DNA of 48,242 nucleotides, taken from NCBI RefSeq assembly GCF_000278725.1, contig NZ_ALCA01000085.1, positions 1 to 48,242 of the forward strand, written 5' to 3'. This document shows, piece after piece, positions 10,450 through 19,161 of the stretch. The translations under genes were made by a program, and so were the position numbers. Within the stretch, counting starts at the first letter, position 1, and each line of letters starts with the position of its first letter. The notes under the pieces were generated by a model, which worked only from the letters and a program-made list of their open reading frames with translations, was not told the DNA's origin and ran no database searches. The stretch is from Actinomyces sp. ICM47. GTDB taxonomy: Bacteria; Actinomycetota; Actinomycetes; Actinomycetales; Actinomycetaceae.

Positions 10450-10600
10450 CCCTTGACACGCACGCAAGCCCGCTCTTCGGAGCCTGGGTCCCCTCTTCCG
10501 CACGTGGGCCTGTTATTCCGAACCTGGGCAACCCCGCCCACGTACAGGACAGACGGCCCACATGCGGGACAGAGGGTTCACGTGCGGGACACGTTGGCCC
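10450..10600. repeat. Dispersed hairpin repeat element, copy A
   Basis: A 23-nt arm (10498-10520) pairs with 10545-10567 (16 Watson-Crick plus 2 wobble pairs). Inside sits a perfect small hairpin, TGGGC (10525-10529) and GCCCA (10536-10540) around AACCCC. Followed by 20-bp units of the form CAYGTGCGGGACA. Clearly related to the 165-bp tandem array at 26239-26685, including the shared flank CCCCTTGAYACGCACGC. Confidence 0.75.
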
Positions 10601-10796
10601 CCAAGCCGTTGTCACACGCGGCCAATCCGTCACGGTTCATGGGAGAGCCACACACAGGCCGCGATACTTCAGTATTCACATAAACGAGGCACACACGACC
10701 AGCTAAAACACAAGTTTTTCCGCACCATTACACCGGAAACTCAACACTCACGCCACGCCTCGTGTCCTATAACCCAACATCCCCGCCACGCGCAAA

Positions 10797-10827
10797 GGCC
10801 CGCCGCCCCACGAGGGGACGGCGGGCC
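10797..10827 (-). terminator. Hairpin terminator after the HtrA gene
   Basis: Arms GGCCCGCCGCCCC and GGGGACGGCGGGCC pair with one bulge around ACGA. On the minus strand a short TTTGCG follows. Confidence 0.7.
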
Positions 10828-10840
10828 TCGTCGATGAGCG

Positions 10841-12445
10841 TCAGGACCCCTGGATCGTGACCGACACGTCCCGGGTCGCCCCGTCGCGAGCGATCGTCAG
10901 GTTGATGGTGTCGCCCGCCCGGTAGCGGCGCACGTAGCCGATGAGCTGCTTGGGGCTGGTGACTTCCTGGCCTTCAACCTTGAGGATGACGTCGCCGGAG
11001 CGCAGCCCGGCAGCGGCGGCACCGGAGCCGGAGGAAACCTCCTGAACCTGCGCGCCGACGTAAGTGTCGGAGCCGACGGTGACGGTTGCGGCCTTGACGG
11101 TGACGCCGAGCATCCCGTGGGAGGCAGAACCGGTCGTGATCAGCTGGTCGGCGATGGAGACGACCAGGTCGGAGGGGATCGCGAAGCCCAGGCCAATCGA
11201 CCCTGCCTGGCCGTCGGCGGAGGTGGCCAGCGACTTGATCGAGGAGTTAATGCCGATGACCGCGCCGGTCGCGTCGAACAGCGGGCCGCCCGAGTTACCA
11301 GGGTTGATGGAAGCGTCGATCTGGATGGCGTTGGTGACGACCAGGTCGGAGGACGCCTGCGCCTGGTCCTGCGAGGTGGAATCCTCGTCCATGGAGACCT
11401 CGACGGGGCGGTTGAGCGCCGAAACGATGCCGGTCGTGACCGTGTTCGACAGGCCCAGCGGCGCACCGATCGCCATGACGGGCGCGCCGACCTGCAGGCT
11501 TTGCGACGAGGCGAAACGCGCGACCGTCAGGTTCGACGGCGGGTTCTCCAGGCGGATGACCGCCAGGTCGGTGGTCTTGTCGTGGCCGACGATGCCCGCA
11601 CCGTAGAGGCGTCCGTCCGCCAGGGTGACCTGGATCTGCCCGCCGTTGATCGCGGGCGAGATCACGTGGTAGTTGGTGACGATGTCACCCTGCGCGTCGT
11701 AGATGACGCCGGAGCCGGTGCCGCCTGATGAGGCGTTCTGGCTCTGGATGGTGACGACTGCCGGCGAAACCGCCGAGGCGACGGCCGTCCAGTCGGTGGC
11801 ATCGCTCGACGCGGGCACGGTCGCGACGGTGCCGTTGTTGAGGTTCTGCGGCGTGGTGACGCGCAGCAGCTCGGGGCGCATGTAGAGCATCGCGCCCAGC
11901 GTCAGAACGATTGTCAGGAGCATCGCGCCGAGCAGGGCGACCCAGCCTGGACCCTTCTTTTTGACGACGACGACCGGTGCGGGGGCCGAGGCCGGGGCCG
12001 GGTATCCCGTGACCGGCTGGCCCGTGGGCGCGCCGTAGGTGCCGCCCGGTGCCGTGGTGCCTTGCGCGTGCGGCTGCGTGTCGGTGGGAGCTGCGGCTGG
12101 GGGCGTGACGGGGGCTGAGGCTACCTGAGGCGCAGCCGAGTCCTGGGTTACCGCCCCATCCTGGGGTGCCGACGCCGCCTGCTGCATAGCCGATTCCTGG
12201 GGCGCGGGAATTGGGGTGTGAGGAGTGTTAGCCGTGCGCATCTCCTGCGTGACGTCCGCGCCGGTCGGCGCTGGAATTGGCGTGGCGGCGCGCGTCTCCT
12301 GCGCGGCACGTTGGGCGGCGGTGCCGCCGACGGTGGGCAGGTCGGTGTCAGGTGCGGACGAGGCCGGACGCTGCGGGTAGCTGGGGGCGGCACTGGCCGC
12401 CTGATCGGCCTGTTCATCGGGTCTGGGAATACGAGGCTCAGTCAT
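10841..12445 (-). CDS. HtrA/DegP-type membrane-anchored serine protease with PDZ domain
   Basis: Family S1C trypsin-like protease, probably anchored with its protease facing outside and acting in envelope protein quality control. 534 residues: a ~165-residue Pro/Ala/Gln-rich cytoplasmic tail, one TM helix (about 169-189), then the protease with H260 (TNYHV), D293 (TTDLAV) and S385 (GNSGGP), then a PDZ domain (about 440-530). All three catalytic residues are present. The N-tail holds a word copy (12357-12368). Start ATG with AGAGGA upstream; an inverted repeat CTGGTG/CACCAG (12454-12459, 12477-12482) flanks the leader and could be a regulator site. Confidence 0.92.
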   Translation of the reverse strand: MTEPRIPRPDEQADQAASAAPSYPQRPASSAPDTDLPTVGGTAAQRAAQETRAATPIPAPTGADVTQEMRTANTPHTPIPAPQESAMQQAASAPQDGAVTQDSAAPQVASAPVTPPAAAPTDTQPHAQGTTAPGGTYGAPTGQPVTGYPAPASAPAPVVVVKKKGPGWVALLGAMLLTIVLTLGAMLYMRPELLRVTTPQNLNNGTVATVPASSDATDWTAVASAVSPAVVTIQSQNASSGGTGSGVIYDAQGDIVTNYHVISPAINGGQIQVTLADGRLYGAGIVGHDKTTDLAVIRLENPPSNLTVARFASSQSLQVGAPVMAIGAPLGLSNTVTTGIVSALNRPVEVSMDEDSTSQDQAQASSDLVVTNAIQIDASINPGNSGGPLFDATGAVIGINSSIKSLATSADGQAGSIGLGFAIPSDLVVSIADQLITTGSASHGMLGVTVKAATVTVGSDTYVGAQVQEVSSGSGAAAAGLRSGDVILKVEGQEVTSPKQLIGYVRRYRAGDTINLTIARDGATRDVSVTIQGS

Positions 12446-12571
12446 GGTTTCCTCTGGTGTCAGTTCATTAGTTACTCACCAGTATGAGCCGTTTCCTCAA
12501 ACGAGTACTGGAAGCCCCCTGTGAGTTTCCTGAATAGTGGACACGCGCGCGGGGAATTCGCGCGGCCGGGA

Positions 12572-14314
12572 TCAGAACTCGGCCTCGCACAGGGCGTTGC
12601 GCGCCTGCGCGTACAGGTGCGCCGCGCGTTCGATGGGCACGTGGATGAGGCGCGGCCCCGTTACCGGGGCACGAAGGATTGAGGCGAGTTCGCTCGGAGC
12701 GTACGCCCGCGCGAATCTGATGCCGTAGGCGGCCGCGAGCGCCTCGTAGTTGACGGCTTGGGCGACGCCGAACCAGCGGTCGTAGGCCTGTGGGGTGGTG
12801 GCGCGGCCGTGTTCGAGGGTGGCGAAGATGCCGCCGCCCTCGTCGTCGGCGACGATGATGTCGAGGTCGGCTCCCGTCGCTGCGGCGAGCGCCAGCGAGG
12901 ATGCATCGTGGCTCAGGGTCAGGTCGCCCATGACCGCTGTGACGCGCGACGCTTGGTTCGGGCCTGCGTCCTTCCCGCATCGAGCGGAGCGGGGGGCCGA
13001 GGCCTCGTCGCGGTGAGCGTAGACCCCAAGACTGAGCGCGATGCCGACGGCGGTGGCGATGGTGCCGTCGATGCCGGCTTGTCCGCGGTTGGAGTAGACG
13101 TGACGCCCGTTCAGGGAGGCGACGGCCAGGTCGAAGGCACGCACGGGGTTGGAGGCACCGAGCACGAGGGGGCCGACCGTGGCCGCAGCGACGGCCCGTG
13201 CCAGGTCGAGCATGCTGCGCCCGGACCCGCCGGCCAGAAGGGCGTCGATGCGAGAGGCGGCTTCGTCGACGGCGGAGCGCACGCGCGCGGCCCACGAGGA
13301 TTCACAGGACGGGACGCGGGGTGCAGCCAGCGCGGGCACGACGATGGAGGCGTTGCCGGAGATGTCGACCCACGGGGTGCCGGCGTCGACGACGATGACG
13401 CGCACGTCGGGACGGGCGAGCAGCGCGTGGATGGGCCGCGAGAGGGTGGGTCGCCCGGTGACGACGACGGTGTCAACTTCTCGTCCCAGAGGCGACGATA
13501 CGATGGCCTGCTCGAAGGGGGTCACTTCCCCGCCCGCCCACGCGCCGGACGCGGGTTCCGCCAGGAGCGGGAAGCCTGAGGTCAGCGACCACTGCGCGGC
13601 CCGCGGCGAGGCACCTTCACCGGCGACGATGAGGCCTGCGCGCGCCTCGCCTACGACGTCCTCCCAGCGCGCGGGCGCGAGGCTGGCGGGGAGTACCCGG
13701 GTGGGGCGAGGAACGAACGAGGCCGGGGCCTCGTCTGCGGGATCGGGCGCGGATCCGCCGTCAGACTCCGCGCCAACGCGGACCCCCTGTGGCGTGAGCG
13801 GATCCCTGAATGCGACGTTGATCTGGACGGGTCCAGGCGTTCCGGTAGGCGCGCCGAGGGCGGCGGCGAGGGCGCGCGAGAGCTGCCCAACGAGGGAGCG
13901 CGAGGGTTCTTGCGGTTCCAGGTCGATGCTGGCGCGGGCGTGGACGCCGAAGAGTCCTGCTTGCGCGGTGGCTTGCGAAGCGCCGACGCCGCGCAGCTCG
14001 CCGGGCCGGTCGGCGCTCAGGACGAGGAGGGGGAGGCGCGCGTGGGAGGCCTCGAGGACGGCGGGGGTCAGTTCAGCGACGGCGGTGCCGGAGGTGACGA
14101 TGATGGCGGGCAGGGCACCGGTGCGCGCGAGGCCCACGGCAGCGAAGCCGGCGCTGCGCTCATCGAGGACGGGACGCGCGTCGCCCCCGAACGCCCCTGC
14201 TTCGAGGGCGTAGGCGAAGGGCGCGCTGCGCGAGCCAGGGCAGTACAGGACGTGCGTGAGGCCCAGGTCTTCCAGAGTGGACAGGATCGCGCGGGCGGTA
14301 TCGACGGCGGGCAT
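12572..14314 (-). CDS. menD: 2-succinyl-5-enolpyruvyl-6-hydroxy-3-cyclohexene-1-carboxylate synthase
   Basis: Thiamine-diphosphate enzyme joining isochorismate and 2-oxoglutarate, second step of menaquinone synthesis. 580 residues. Seen: the N-terminal YCPGSRSAPF and the DERSAGFAAVGLAR segment with the Glu that activates ThDP, and the C-terminal ThDP/Mg motif beginning MGDLTLSHDASSL. The start is 9 nt downstream of menC, so menC-menD form an operon. A linker near the middle domain contains a word copy in palindromic form, CGAGGCCGGGGCCTCG (13718-13733). Confidence 0.95.
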   Translation of the reverse strand: MPAVDTARAILSTLEDLGLTHVLYCPGSRSAPFAYALEAGAFGGDARPVLDERSAGFAAVGLARTGALPAIIVTSGTAVAELTPAVLEASHARLPLLVLSADRPGELRGVGASQATAQAGLFGVHARASIDLEPQEPSRSLVGQLSRALAAALGAPTGTPGPVQINVAFRDPLTPQGVRVGAESDGGSAPDPADEAPASFVPRPTRVLPASLAPARWEDVVGEARAGLIVAGEGASPRAAQWSLTSGFPLLAEPASGAWAGGEVTPFEQAIVSSPLGREVDTVVVTGRPTLSRPIHALLARPDVRVIVVDAGTPWVDISGNASIVVPALAAPRVPSCESSWAARVRSAVDEAASRIDALLAGGSGRSMLDLARAVAAATVGPLVLGASNPVRAFDLAVASLNGRHVYSNRGQAGIDGTIATAVGIALSLGVYAHRDEASAPRSARCGKDAGPNQASRVTAVMGDLTLSHDASSLALAAATGADLDIIVADDEGGGIFATLEHGRATTPQAYDRWFGVAQAVNYEALAAAYGIRFARAYAPSELASILRAPVTGPRLIHVPIERAAHLYAQARNALCEAEF

Positions 14315-14323
14315 GCGCCCAGC

Positions 14324-15382
14324 CTACCGGGAGACCTCTTCCAGGTGCTCGGCCATGCCTTCGAGGCGCATCCCCCACCGGCTGACCAGGTCGGAGTCCT
14401 CGGGGCCTCGCCCGATGAGGTTCAGGTCCGGCGCGAGGCGTCCGACGGGCAGTCGGCCTCGTTCGGGCACGAGGGGGGTGGTGACGTCTCCGACGAGCAA
14501 CGAGGCCGTGGCAAGACCGGCGGCTCGGGGGACGCCGGGAACGGCGGCGGCAGCTGCGACGCCGATGGACAGGCCCACGGAGGTTTCGAGCGCGGAGGAG
14601 ACGACGACGCCGAGGCCGCACTTGCGGGCGACCCGCAGGGCGGAGCGGACGCCGCCGAGGGGCGCGACTTTGATGATGACGACGTCGGCGGCTTCCTTGC
14701 GAGCCACCTCGAGGGGGTCCTCGGCGCGGCGGATGGATTCGTCGGCGGCGATGGGCACGTCCACGCTGCGACGTACCTCGGCCAGCTCGTCGACGGTCAG
14801 GCAGGGCTGCTCGACGTATTCGATGGGGACGACGCCGGCAGCGTCCGTCATCGCGGGGATGGCGGCGCGCGCGTCGTCAACTTCCCAGGCTCCGTTGGCG
14901 TCGAGGCGGATCATAGCCTGCCCGCCGACGGTTTCACGCAGCGCGTCGGCGACGGCGGCGATGCGCGCGCAGTCGCGCGACACGCTCACACCGGGTTCAG
15001 CGACCTTGATTTTCGCGGTCGCGCAGCCGCCGGACGCTTTGACGCGCTCGTAGGCCTCTTCGGGCGAGATGACGGGGATCGTCACGTTGACGGGTACGTA
15101 CTTACGACGAGGCACGGGCGGGAAACGGCGCGCGGATTCGAGGGCGGCACCCAGCCAACGCGCAGATTCGGCGTCGTCGTAGTTCCAGAAGGGGGCGGCT
15201 TCGCCCCACCCGGCATGACCATGGAGGAGGAGCCCCTCGCGGCGAGTCACCCCGCGGAAGCGCGTGGTCATCGCTACCTTGTACACGAGAATGTCGTCGA
15301 CGCCTTCGAGGGCGTAGCGCGTCTGGCGGCTCATCGTACGCATGGGGATGCGCATGAGCGTGGCATACGGCGATGCATTCAT
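14324..15382 (-). CDS. menC: o-Succinylbenzoate synthase
   Basis: Enolase-superfamily dehydratase forming o-succinylbenzoate. 352 residues with the family catalytic elements in order: the Lys pair in AKIKVAEPG, the metal ligands Asp (RLDANGAW), Glu (YVEQPC) and Asp (AADESI), and the Lys of VIIKVAPLGG. ATG with a strong AAGGAG Shine-Dalgarno just upstream. First gene of the menC-menD operon, divergent from menB. Confidence 0.94.
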   Translation of the reverse strand: MNASPYATLMRIPMRTMSRQTRYALEGVDDILVYKVAMTTRFRGVTRREGLLLHGHAGWGEAAPFWNYDDAESARWLGAALESARRFPPVPRRKYVPVNVTIPVISPEEAYERVKASGGCATAKIKVAEPGVSVSRDCARIAAVADALRETVGGQAMIRLDANGAWEVDDARAAIPAMTDAAGVVPIEYVEQPCLTVDELAEVRRSVDVPIAADESIRRAEDPLEVARKEAADVVIIKVAPLGGVRSALRVARKCGLGVVVSSALETSVGLSIGVAAAAAVPGVPRAAGLATASLLVGDVTTPLVPERGRLPVGRLAPDLNLIGRGPEDSDLVSRWGMRLEGMAEHLEEVSR

Positions 15383-15504
15383 CGGACCACTCCTTACATA
15401 TCGGTAATATTGTCACCCATGATGCCCCCCAAGCTCAACCGCTTCACAGTAGCAGTTGTCAGACATTTCGCGCTAACTATCTGAAAATGACAGACTCTCA
15501 AGGA

Positions 15505-15522
15505 TTGCCAAACGCCTGGCAA
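15505..15522. promoter_or_regulatory. Palindrome, candidate operator
   Basis: TTGCCA and TGGCAA, perfectly inverted around AACGCC, in the divergent menC/menB promoter region. Regulator unknown. Confidence 0.4.
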
Positions 15523-15726
15523 ATAAGGATATCTCACACATCACACACGAACTGACTAGTAACAAGCGACTCAACACCCCCACCCCACCCCTCATTCCAT
15601 GCGGTTAGCTTGCCACCGGGAACGACACGCAGCCGCGCAAGCGACCTACCCGGTTGGACACGCCCTCTTTCCCCAGCCGCCGCGGGACGCGGCCCGGTGC
15701 CGGAAGCCCGCCCCGGCCTCGTCCAT

Positions 15727-15732
15727 TAAAAT
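15727..15732 (+). promoter_or_regulatory. Putative -10 box of leaderless menB mRNA
   Basis: TAAAAT, 7 nt before the menB ATG; no Shine-Dalgarno lies between. Confidence 0.5.
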
Positions 15733-15739
15733 CCGACAT

Positions 15740-16720
15740 ATGAGCGCTCTCCCCTTCGTCTCCGACACCTTCGACCCGACGCGCTGGCGCCAGGTCGAGG
15801 GCTTCGACTTTTCCGACATCACCTACCACCGCGGTATTTCGCGCGGCCCCGAGGCGGACGGTCGCCCCGAGGGCGCGGATATGCCGGTCGTACGCATCGC
15901 CTTCGACCGCCCTGACATCCGTAACGCTTTTCGTCCCGGCACGGTCGACGAGTTGTACCGCGCGCTCGACCATGCGCGCCAGACCTCCTCGGTCGCGGCT
16001 GTCATCCTGACCGGCAACGGCCCCTCGGCGCGCGACGGCGGGTACTCGTTCTGCTCCGGCGGCGACCAGAGGGTCCGAGGCCGTGACGGGTACCGCTACG
16101 AGGTCGAGGGCGCGGACCCCGAGGCGGCCACCGCCCAGCGGCGCGAGCAGATCGACCCGGCGCGCGCCGGGCGCCTGCACATCCTGGAGGTCCAGCGACT
16201 CATCCGCACGATGCCCAAGGTCGTCATCGCGGCCGTTCCCGGCTGGGCTGCGGGCGGCGGTCACTCCCTCAACGTCGTGGCGGACCTGTCGGTGGCCTCC
16301 ATCGAGCACGCGGCCTTCATGCAGACGGACGCGAACGTGGGGTCTTTTGACGCCGGCTACGGCTCCGCACTGCTGGCCCGCCAGGCCGGGGACAAGCGTG
16401 CGCGCGAGATCTTCTTCCTGGCCGAGCGCTACGACGCGCAGACGGCCGAGCGGTGGGGCGTCATCAACCGCGCGGTCCCCCACGCCCAGCTCGAGGACAC
16501 CGCCCTCGAATGGGCGGCGATCATCGCGACGAAGTCCCCGCAGGCCATCCGCATGCTCAAGTTCGCCTTCAACCTCGCCGACGACGGCCTTGCAGGCCAG
16601 CAGGTGTTCGCGGGTGAGGCCACGCGCATGGCGTACATGACGGCCGAAGCCCAGGAGGGTCGCGACGCCTTCCTCGAGCACCGCGCCCCTCGCTGGGAGG
16701 ACTACCCGTACTACTACTGA
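15740..16720 (+). CDS. menB: 1,4-Dihydroxy-2-naphthoyl-CoA synthase
   Basis: Crotonase-fold enzyme closing the second ring of the naphthoquinone from o-succinylbenzoyl-CoA. 326 residues. Seen: FDRPDIRNAFRPGTVDEL, the oxyanion region YSFCSGGDQ, the AAVPGWAAGGGHSL loop, and the MenB-specific DANVGSFDAGYGS motif. Start at ATG 15740, preceded by a -10-like box rather than a Shine-Dalgarno. The frame is open further upstream but lacks conserved residues there. Confidence 0.95.
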   Translation: MSALPFVSDTFDPTRWRQVEGFDFSDITYHRGISRGPEADGRPEGADMPVVRIAFDRPDIRNAFRPGTVDELYRALDHARQTSSVAAVILTGNGPSARDGGYSFCSGGDQRVRGRDGYRYEVEGADPEAATAQRREQIDPARAGRLHILEVQRLIRTMPKVVIAAVPGWAAGGGHSLNVVADLSVASIEHAAFMQTDANVGSFDAGYGSALLARQAGDKRAREIFFLAERYDAQTAERWGVINRAVPHAQLEDTALEWAAIIATKSPQAIRMLKFAFNLADDGLAGQQVFAGEATRMAYMTAEAQEGRDAFLEHRAPRWEDYPYYY

Positions 16721-16753
16721 GAGCGGTTCCTGTACAGAAACTCCGCGACTCAC

Positions 16754-16782
16754 AGGCCCGGGATCTCTTCGATCCTGGGCCT
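16754..16782. terminator. Bidirectional hairpin between menB and the glucosidase gene
   Basis: Arms AGGCCCGGGATC and GATCCTGGGCCT around TCTTC, in a 67-bp convergent gap. No clear U-run on either strand. Confidence 0.6.
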
Positions 16783-16787
16783 CCACC

Positions 16788-18521
16788 TCAGGCGAGGTAG
16801 ACGCGCGCCTCCCATTCTCCGAGGCTCTCGGGGACTCCCCGCTCGGCCTCGGGCAGGTCGCGGTTGGCAAGGAGCAGCTCGCCGCCCACGCCGCGCGCGG
16901 CTTCTCCGAGGGATGCGGGCTGCGAGGAAAGGTTGACCAAGATCGTGGCCACGGCCTCGTCGAGAGTGCGCCGATAGGCGAAGACCGCGGGCGAGGGGGT
17001 CGCAATTCTCTCGAAGGTCCCGGAGGCGATCACGGGCAGGCCGTGGCGGATATCCGCGAGCGCACGGTAGTAGGCGTAGACGGAGGACGGGTCACCCACC
17101 TGGGTGGCGGCGTTGATCTCCGTGTAGTTCGGGGTGACGCCGATCCACGGGGTGCCGTCGGTGAAGCCCGCGTCCGGCCCCGCGTCCCATTGGACGGGGG
17201 TGCGTGCGTTGTCGCGGCCGGTGGCGCGCATCCCGGCCAGGACGTCCTCGGGGCTCTCCCCCGCCGCCACGGCGTCGTGGTAGTAGCGTAGCGCCTCGAC
17301 ATCACGGAAATCGTCGAGGCCATGGAACACCCCGTTGGTCATACCGAGCTCCTCGCCCTGGTAGACGTAGGGGGTGCCACGCAGCATGTGCAGCGCCGTG
17401 GCCAAGGCGGTTGCCGACTCATAGCGGTACGCTTCGTCGCCGAAGCGGCTGACGGCGCGCGGCTGGTCGTGATTGTCCAGGTAGAGGCTGTTCCAGCCGA
17501 TCTCGCCCTGCGCCTCCTGCCACTGGGTGAGGCAGTCGGCGAGTTCACCGGGGCGCAGCGGGCGCGGGTGGAACTTCCCCGCTTCGAGGCCGAGGTCGAC
17601 ATGGTCGAACTGGAACACCATGTCAAGTTCGCGGCGGGCCGGATCCGTGAAGAGCAGGACGTTGTCGCGGCGCACGCCGGGGCACTCCCCGACCGTCATG
17701 GTGCCGCTGCGCCCATCGAAGACCTCACGTCGCATCTCGGCGAGGTATTCGTGCAAATGCGGGCCTTCGGAGAAGTGCGGGAAACCCTCGCCCCACGCGC
17801 GCCCGGGGTAGACGACGCCGTCAGGCAGGCCCGGGTCCTTCGAGATCAGGTTAATGACGTCCATGCGGAAGCCGTCAACGCCGCGGTCGAGCCACCAGTT
17901 CATCATGCGATAGACGGCGGCGCGCACCTCGGGGTTCTCCCAGTTCAAGTCGGGCTGCTTCTTGTGGAACAAGTGCAGGTAGTACTGACCCGTAGCCTCG
18001 TCCCAGGTCCAGGCCGAGCCAGAGAAGAAGGACCCCCAATTATTGGGCTGCGCCCCGGCCTCGCCGCCCACGCACCCGGGGCGAGGGTCGCGCCAGATGT
18101 ACCAGTCACGCTTCGGGTTATCCCGCGAGGAGCGCGACTCCACGAACCACGGGTGTTCGTCGGAGGAGTGGTTAACAACCAGGTCCATAACGAGGCGCAT
18201 CCCCCGCTCGTGGACCCCCTCCAGGAGGCGGTCGAAGTCCGACAGCGTGCCGAACATGGGGTCGATGTCGTAGTAGTCGGCGATATCGTAGCCATTATCC
18301 GCCTGCGGGGACGCGTAGATCGGCGAGAGCCACAGAACGTCCACACCCAGAGCCTTCAGGTAGTCGAGCTTGGAGCGGATCCCCTCAAGGTCACCGAAGC
18401 CGTCGCCGTCAGAGTCTTTGAAGGAGCGCGGGTAGATCTGGTAGACGACCGCGCCCTTCCACCACTCGTCGGGGCCGAGGCCGTTGCCCGTCGCGCTCAC
18501 CGCATCGTCTCGGAAAAACAT
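16788..18521 (-). CDS. GH13 alpha-glucosidase (oligo-1,6-glucosidase type)
   Basis: Cytoplasmic glycoside hydrolase of family 13 releasing glucose from short alpha-glucosides. 577 residues, full length. Nucleophile D221 (GFRMDVI), acid/base E279 (MTVGECPG) and D352 (YLDNHDQPR) are all present, with the N-terminal VVYQIYPRSF and VDVLWLSPIY signatures. The residue after the nucleophile is Val222; in this subfamily Val there is associated with alpha-1,6 preference, Ala/Thr with alpha-1,4. Substrate is therefore probably isomalto-oligosaccharides (inference). No sugar transporter is adjacent. A palindrome GGGCGCT-C-AGCGCCC (18544-18558) just upstream may be an operator. Confidence 0.9.
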   Translation of the reverse strand: MFFRDDAVSATGNGLGPDEWWKGAVVYQIYPRSFKDSDGDGFGDLEGIRSKLDYLKALGVDVLWLSPIYASPQADNGYDIADYYDIDPMFGTLSDFDRLLEGVHERGMRLVMDLVVNHSSDEHPWFVESRSSRDNPKRDWYIWRDPRPGCVGGEAGAQPNNWGSFFSGSAWTWDEATGQYYLHLFHKKQPDLNWENPEVRAAVYRMMNWWLDRGVDGFRMDVINLISKDPGLPDGVVYPGRAWGEGFPHFSEGPHLHEYLAEMRREVFDGRSGTMTVGECPGVRRDNVLLFTDPARRELDMVFQFDHVDLGLEAGKFHPRPLRPGELADCLTQWQEAQGEIGWNSLYLDNHDQPRAVSRFGDEAYRYESATALATALHMLRGTPYVYQGEELGMTNGVFHGLDDFRDVEALRYYHDAVAAGESPEDVLAGMRATGRDNARTPVQWDAGPDAGFTDGTPWIGVTPNYTEINAATQVGDPSSVYAYYRALADIRHGLPVIASGTFERIATPSPAVFAYRRTLDEAVATILVNLSSQPASLGEAARGVGGELLLANRDLPEAERGVPESLGEWEARVYLA

Positions 18522-18543
18522 GGAACACCTGCCATACGTTGAG

Positions 18544-18558
18544 GGGCGCTCAGCGCCC
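18544..18558. promoter_or_regulatory. Palindrome upstream of the glucosidase gene
   Basis: GGGCGCT and AGCGCCC, perfectly inverted around one C, 22 nt upstream of the glucosidase ATG. Position suits an operator or a leader hairpin. Confidence 0.35.
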
Positions 18559-18856
18559 GTGCTGTTACGCGCAGACTACCGCGTGTGCGACTGCCGCGCA
18601 GGCGCGTTGCGTCCACATAAAAGTCGCACGTAATTCTCCCCGGCCGGTTTTCAGCACCGCCCACAAGCACTGCAATTCCAACGGCCTAGTTTCGAAGCCT
18701 GAACTAGTTATCGAGGAATTACACGCAACATTATTGGGGAACCGCACCAGCGCCTCCGCCACCCGGGCAGCCCGCCCAGAACAGAAAGCACCACAGAACC
18801 CGGAGAGCACAACTGCGATGCCCCAACAGGAAGACCCAGCCCCGACGAAACGATAC

Positions 18857-18954
18857 GGATAGGAAACAAGCAGGCGGATAGGTTAACACCGTCACGGATA
18901 GGAAAATAGCCTATCCGCATGCTCACAACCTATCCACGAAGCCACAACCTATCC
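18857..18954. repeat. Inverted GGATAGG/CCTATCC array
   Basis: GGATAGG at 18857, 18876 and 18896 is followed by CCTATCC at 18910, 18929 and 18948. Spacing is 19-20 bp within each half. The innermost pair forms a perfect hairpin (CGGATAGG-aaaatag-CCTATCCG); the outer copies can pair as nested stems. Confidence 0.75.
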
Positions 18955-19014
18955 ACGAAGCCATCCCCTAGCCCCACCAGGCCAGACACCCCTACACAGA
19001 GACGCCGCACAGCC

Positions 19015-19095
19015 CCCGCACAACCCGCACAGCCCGCACAACCCGCACAACCCGCACAGCCCGCACAGCCCGCATAGCCCGCATAGCCCGCACAG
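19015..19095 (+). repeat. Nine tandem copies of CCCGCAYAR
   Basis: Perfectly phased 9-bp units (CCCGCACAA, CCCGCACAG or CCCGCATAG), nine in a row, followed by a partial CCCGACA. A candidate variable-number repeat just beyond the transpeptidase-gene terminator. Confidence 0.85.
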
Positions 19096-19110
19096 CCCGA
19101 CAAAGCAGCG

Positions 19111-19142
19111 AGCGGGCCGGAACCATAGGGTTCCGGCCCGCT
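19111..19142 (-). terminator. Hairpin terminator after the L,D-transpeptidase gene
   Basis: AGCGGGCCGGAACC pairs perfectly with GGTTCCGGCCCGCT around a 4-nt loop, 19 bp beyond the stop codon. Strong 14-bp stem without a U-run. Confidence 0.75.
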
Positions 19143-19161
19143 GCGAGATGCTCAGTGGCGA

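Larger units (their letters stand above)
10264..10840. other. Convergent intergenic region with repeats, no gene seen
   Basis: 577 bp between the 3' ends of menF and the HtrA gene. Contents in order: a GGATTCA array (10284-10328), a long hairpin element (10498-10567 plus flanks), an AT-richer segment (about 10650-10790), and the HtrA-gene terminator. Open frames here are short and look non-coding. Confidence 0.7.
15383..15739. other. Divergent menC/menB intergenic region, no gene seen
   Basis: 357 bp, AT-richer in its menC half. Holds the menC Shine-Dalgarno, an 18-bp palindrome (15505-15522), one word copy (15711-15723) and the menB -10 box (15727-15732). Confidence 0.6.
18522..19161. other. 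640-bp intergenic region with repeat arrays, no gene seen
   Basis: Between the glucosidase and L,D-transpeptidase genes, both minus. Holds the palindrome at 18544-18558, an inverted pair CTAGTT/AACTAG (18686-18691, 18702-18707), the GGATAGG array, a 9-bp tandem repeat, and the transpeptidase-gene terminator. No open frame looks like a gene. Confidence 0.65.

Noticed and set aside
18857..18954. CRISPR or phage attachment site
   Set aside because: The word is only 7 bp, reverses orientation at the centre, spacers are about 12 bp, and no cas, integrase or tRNA gene is near.
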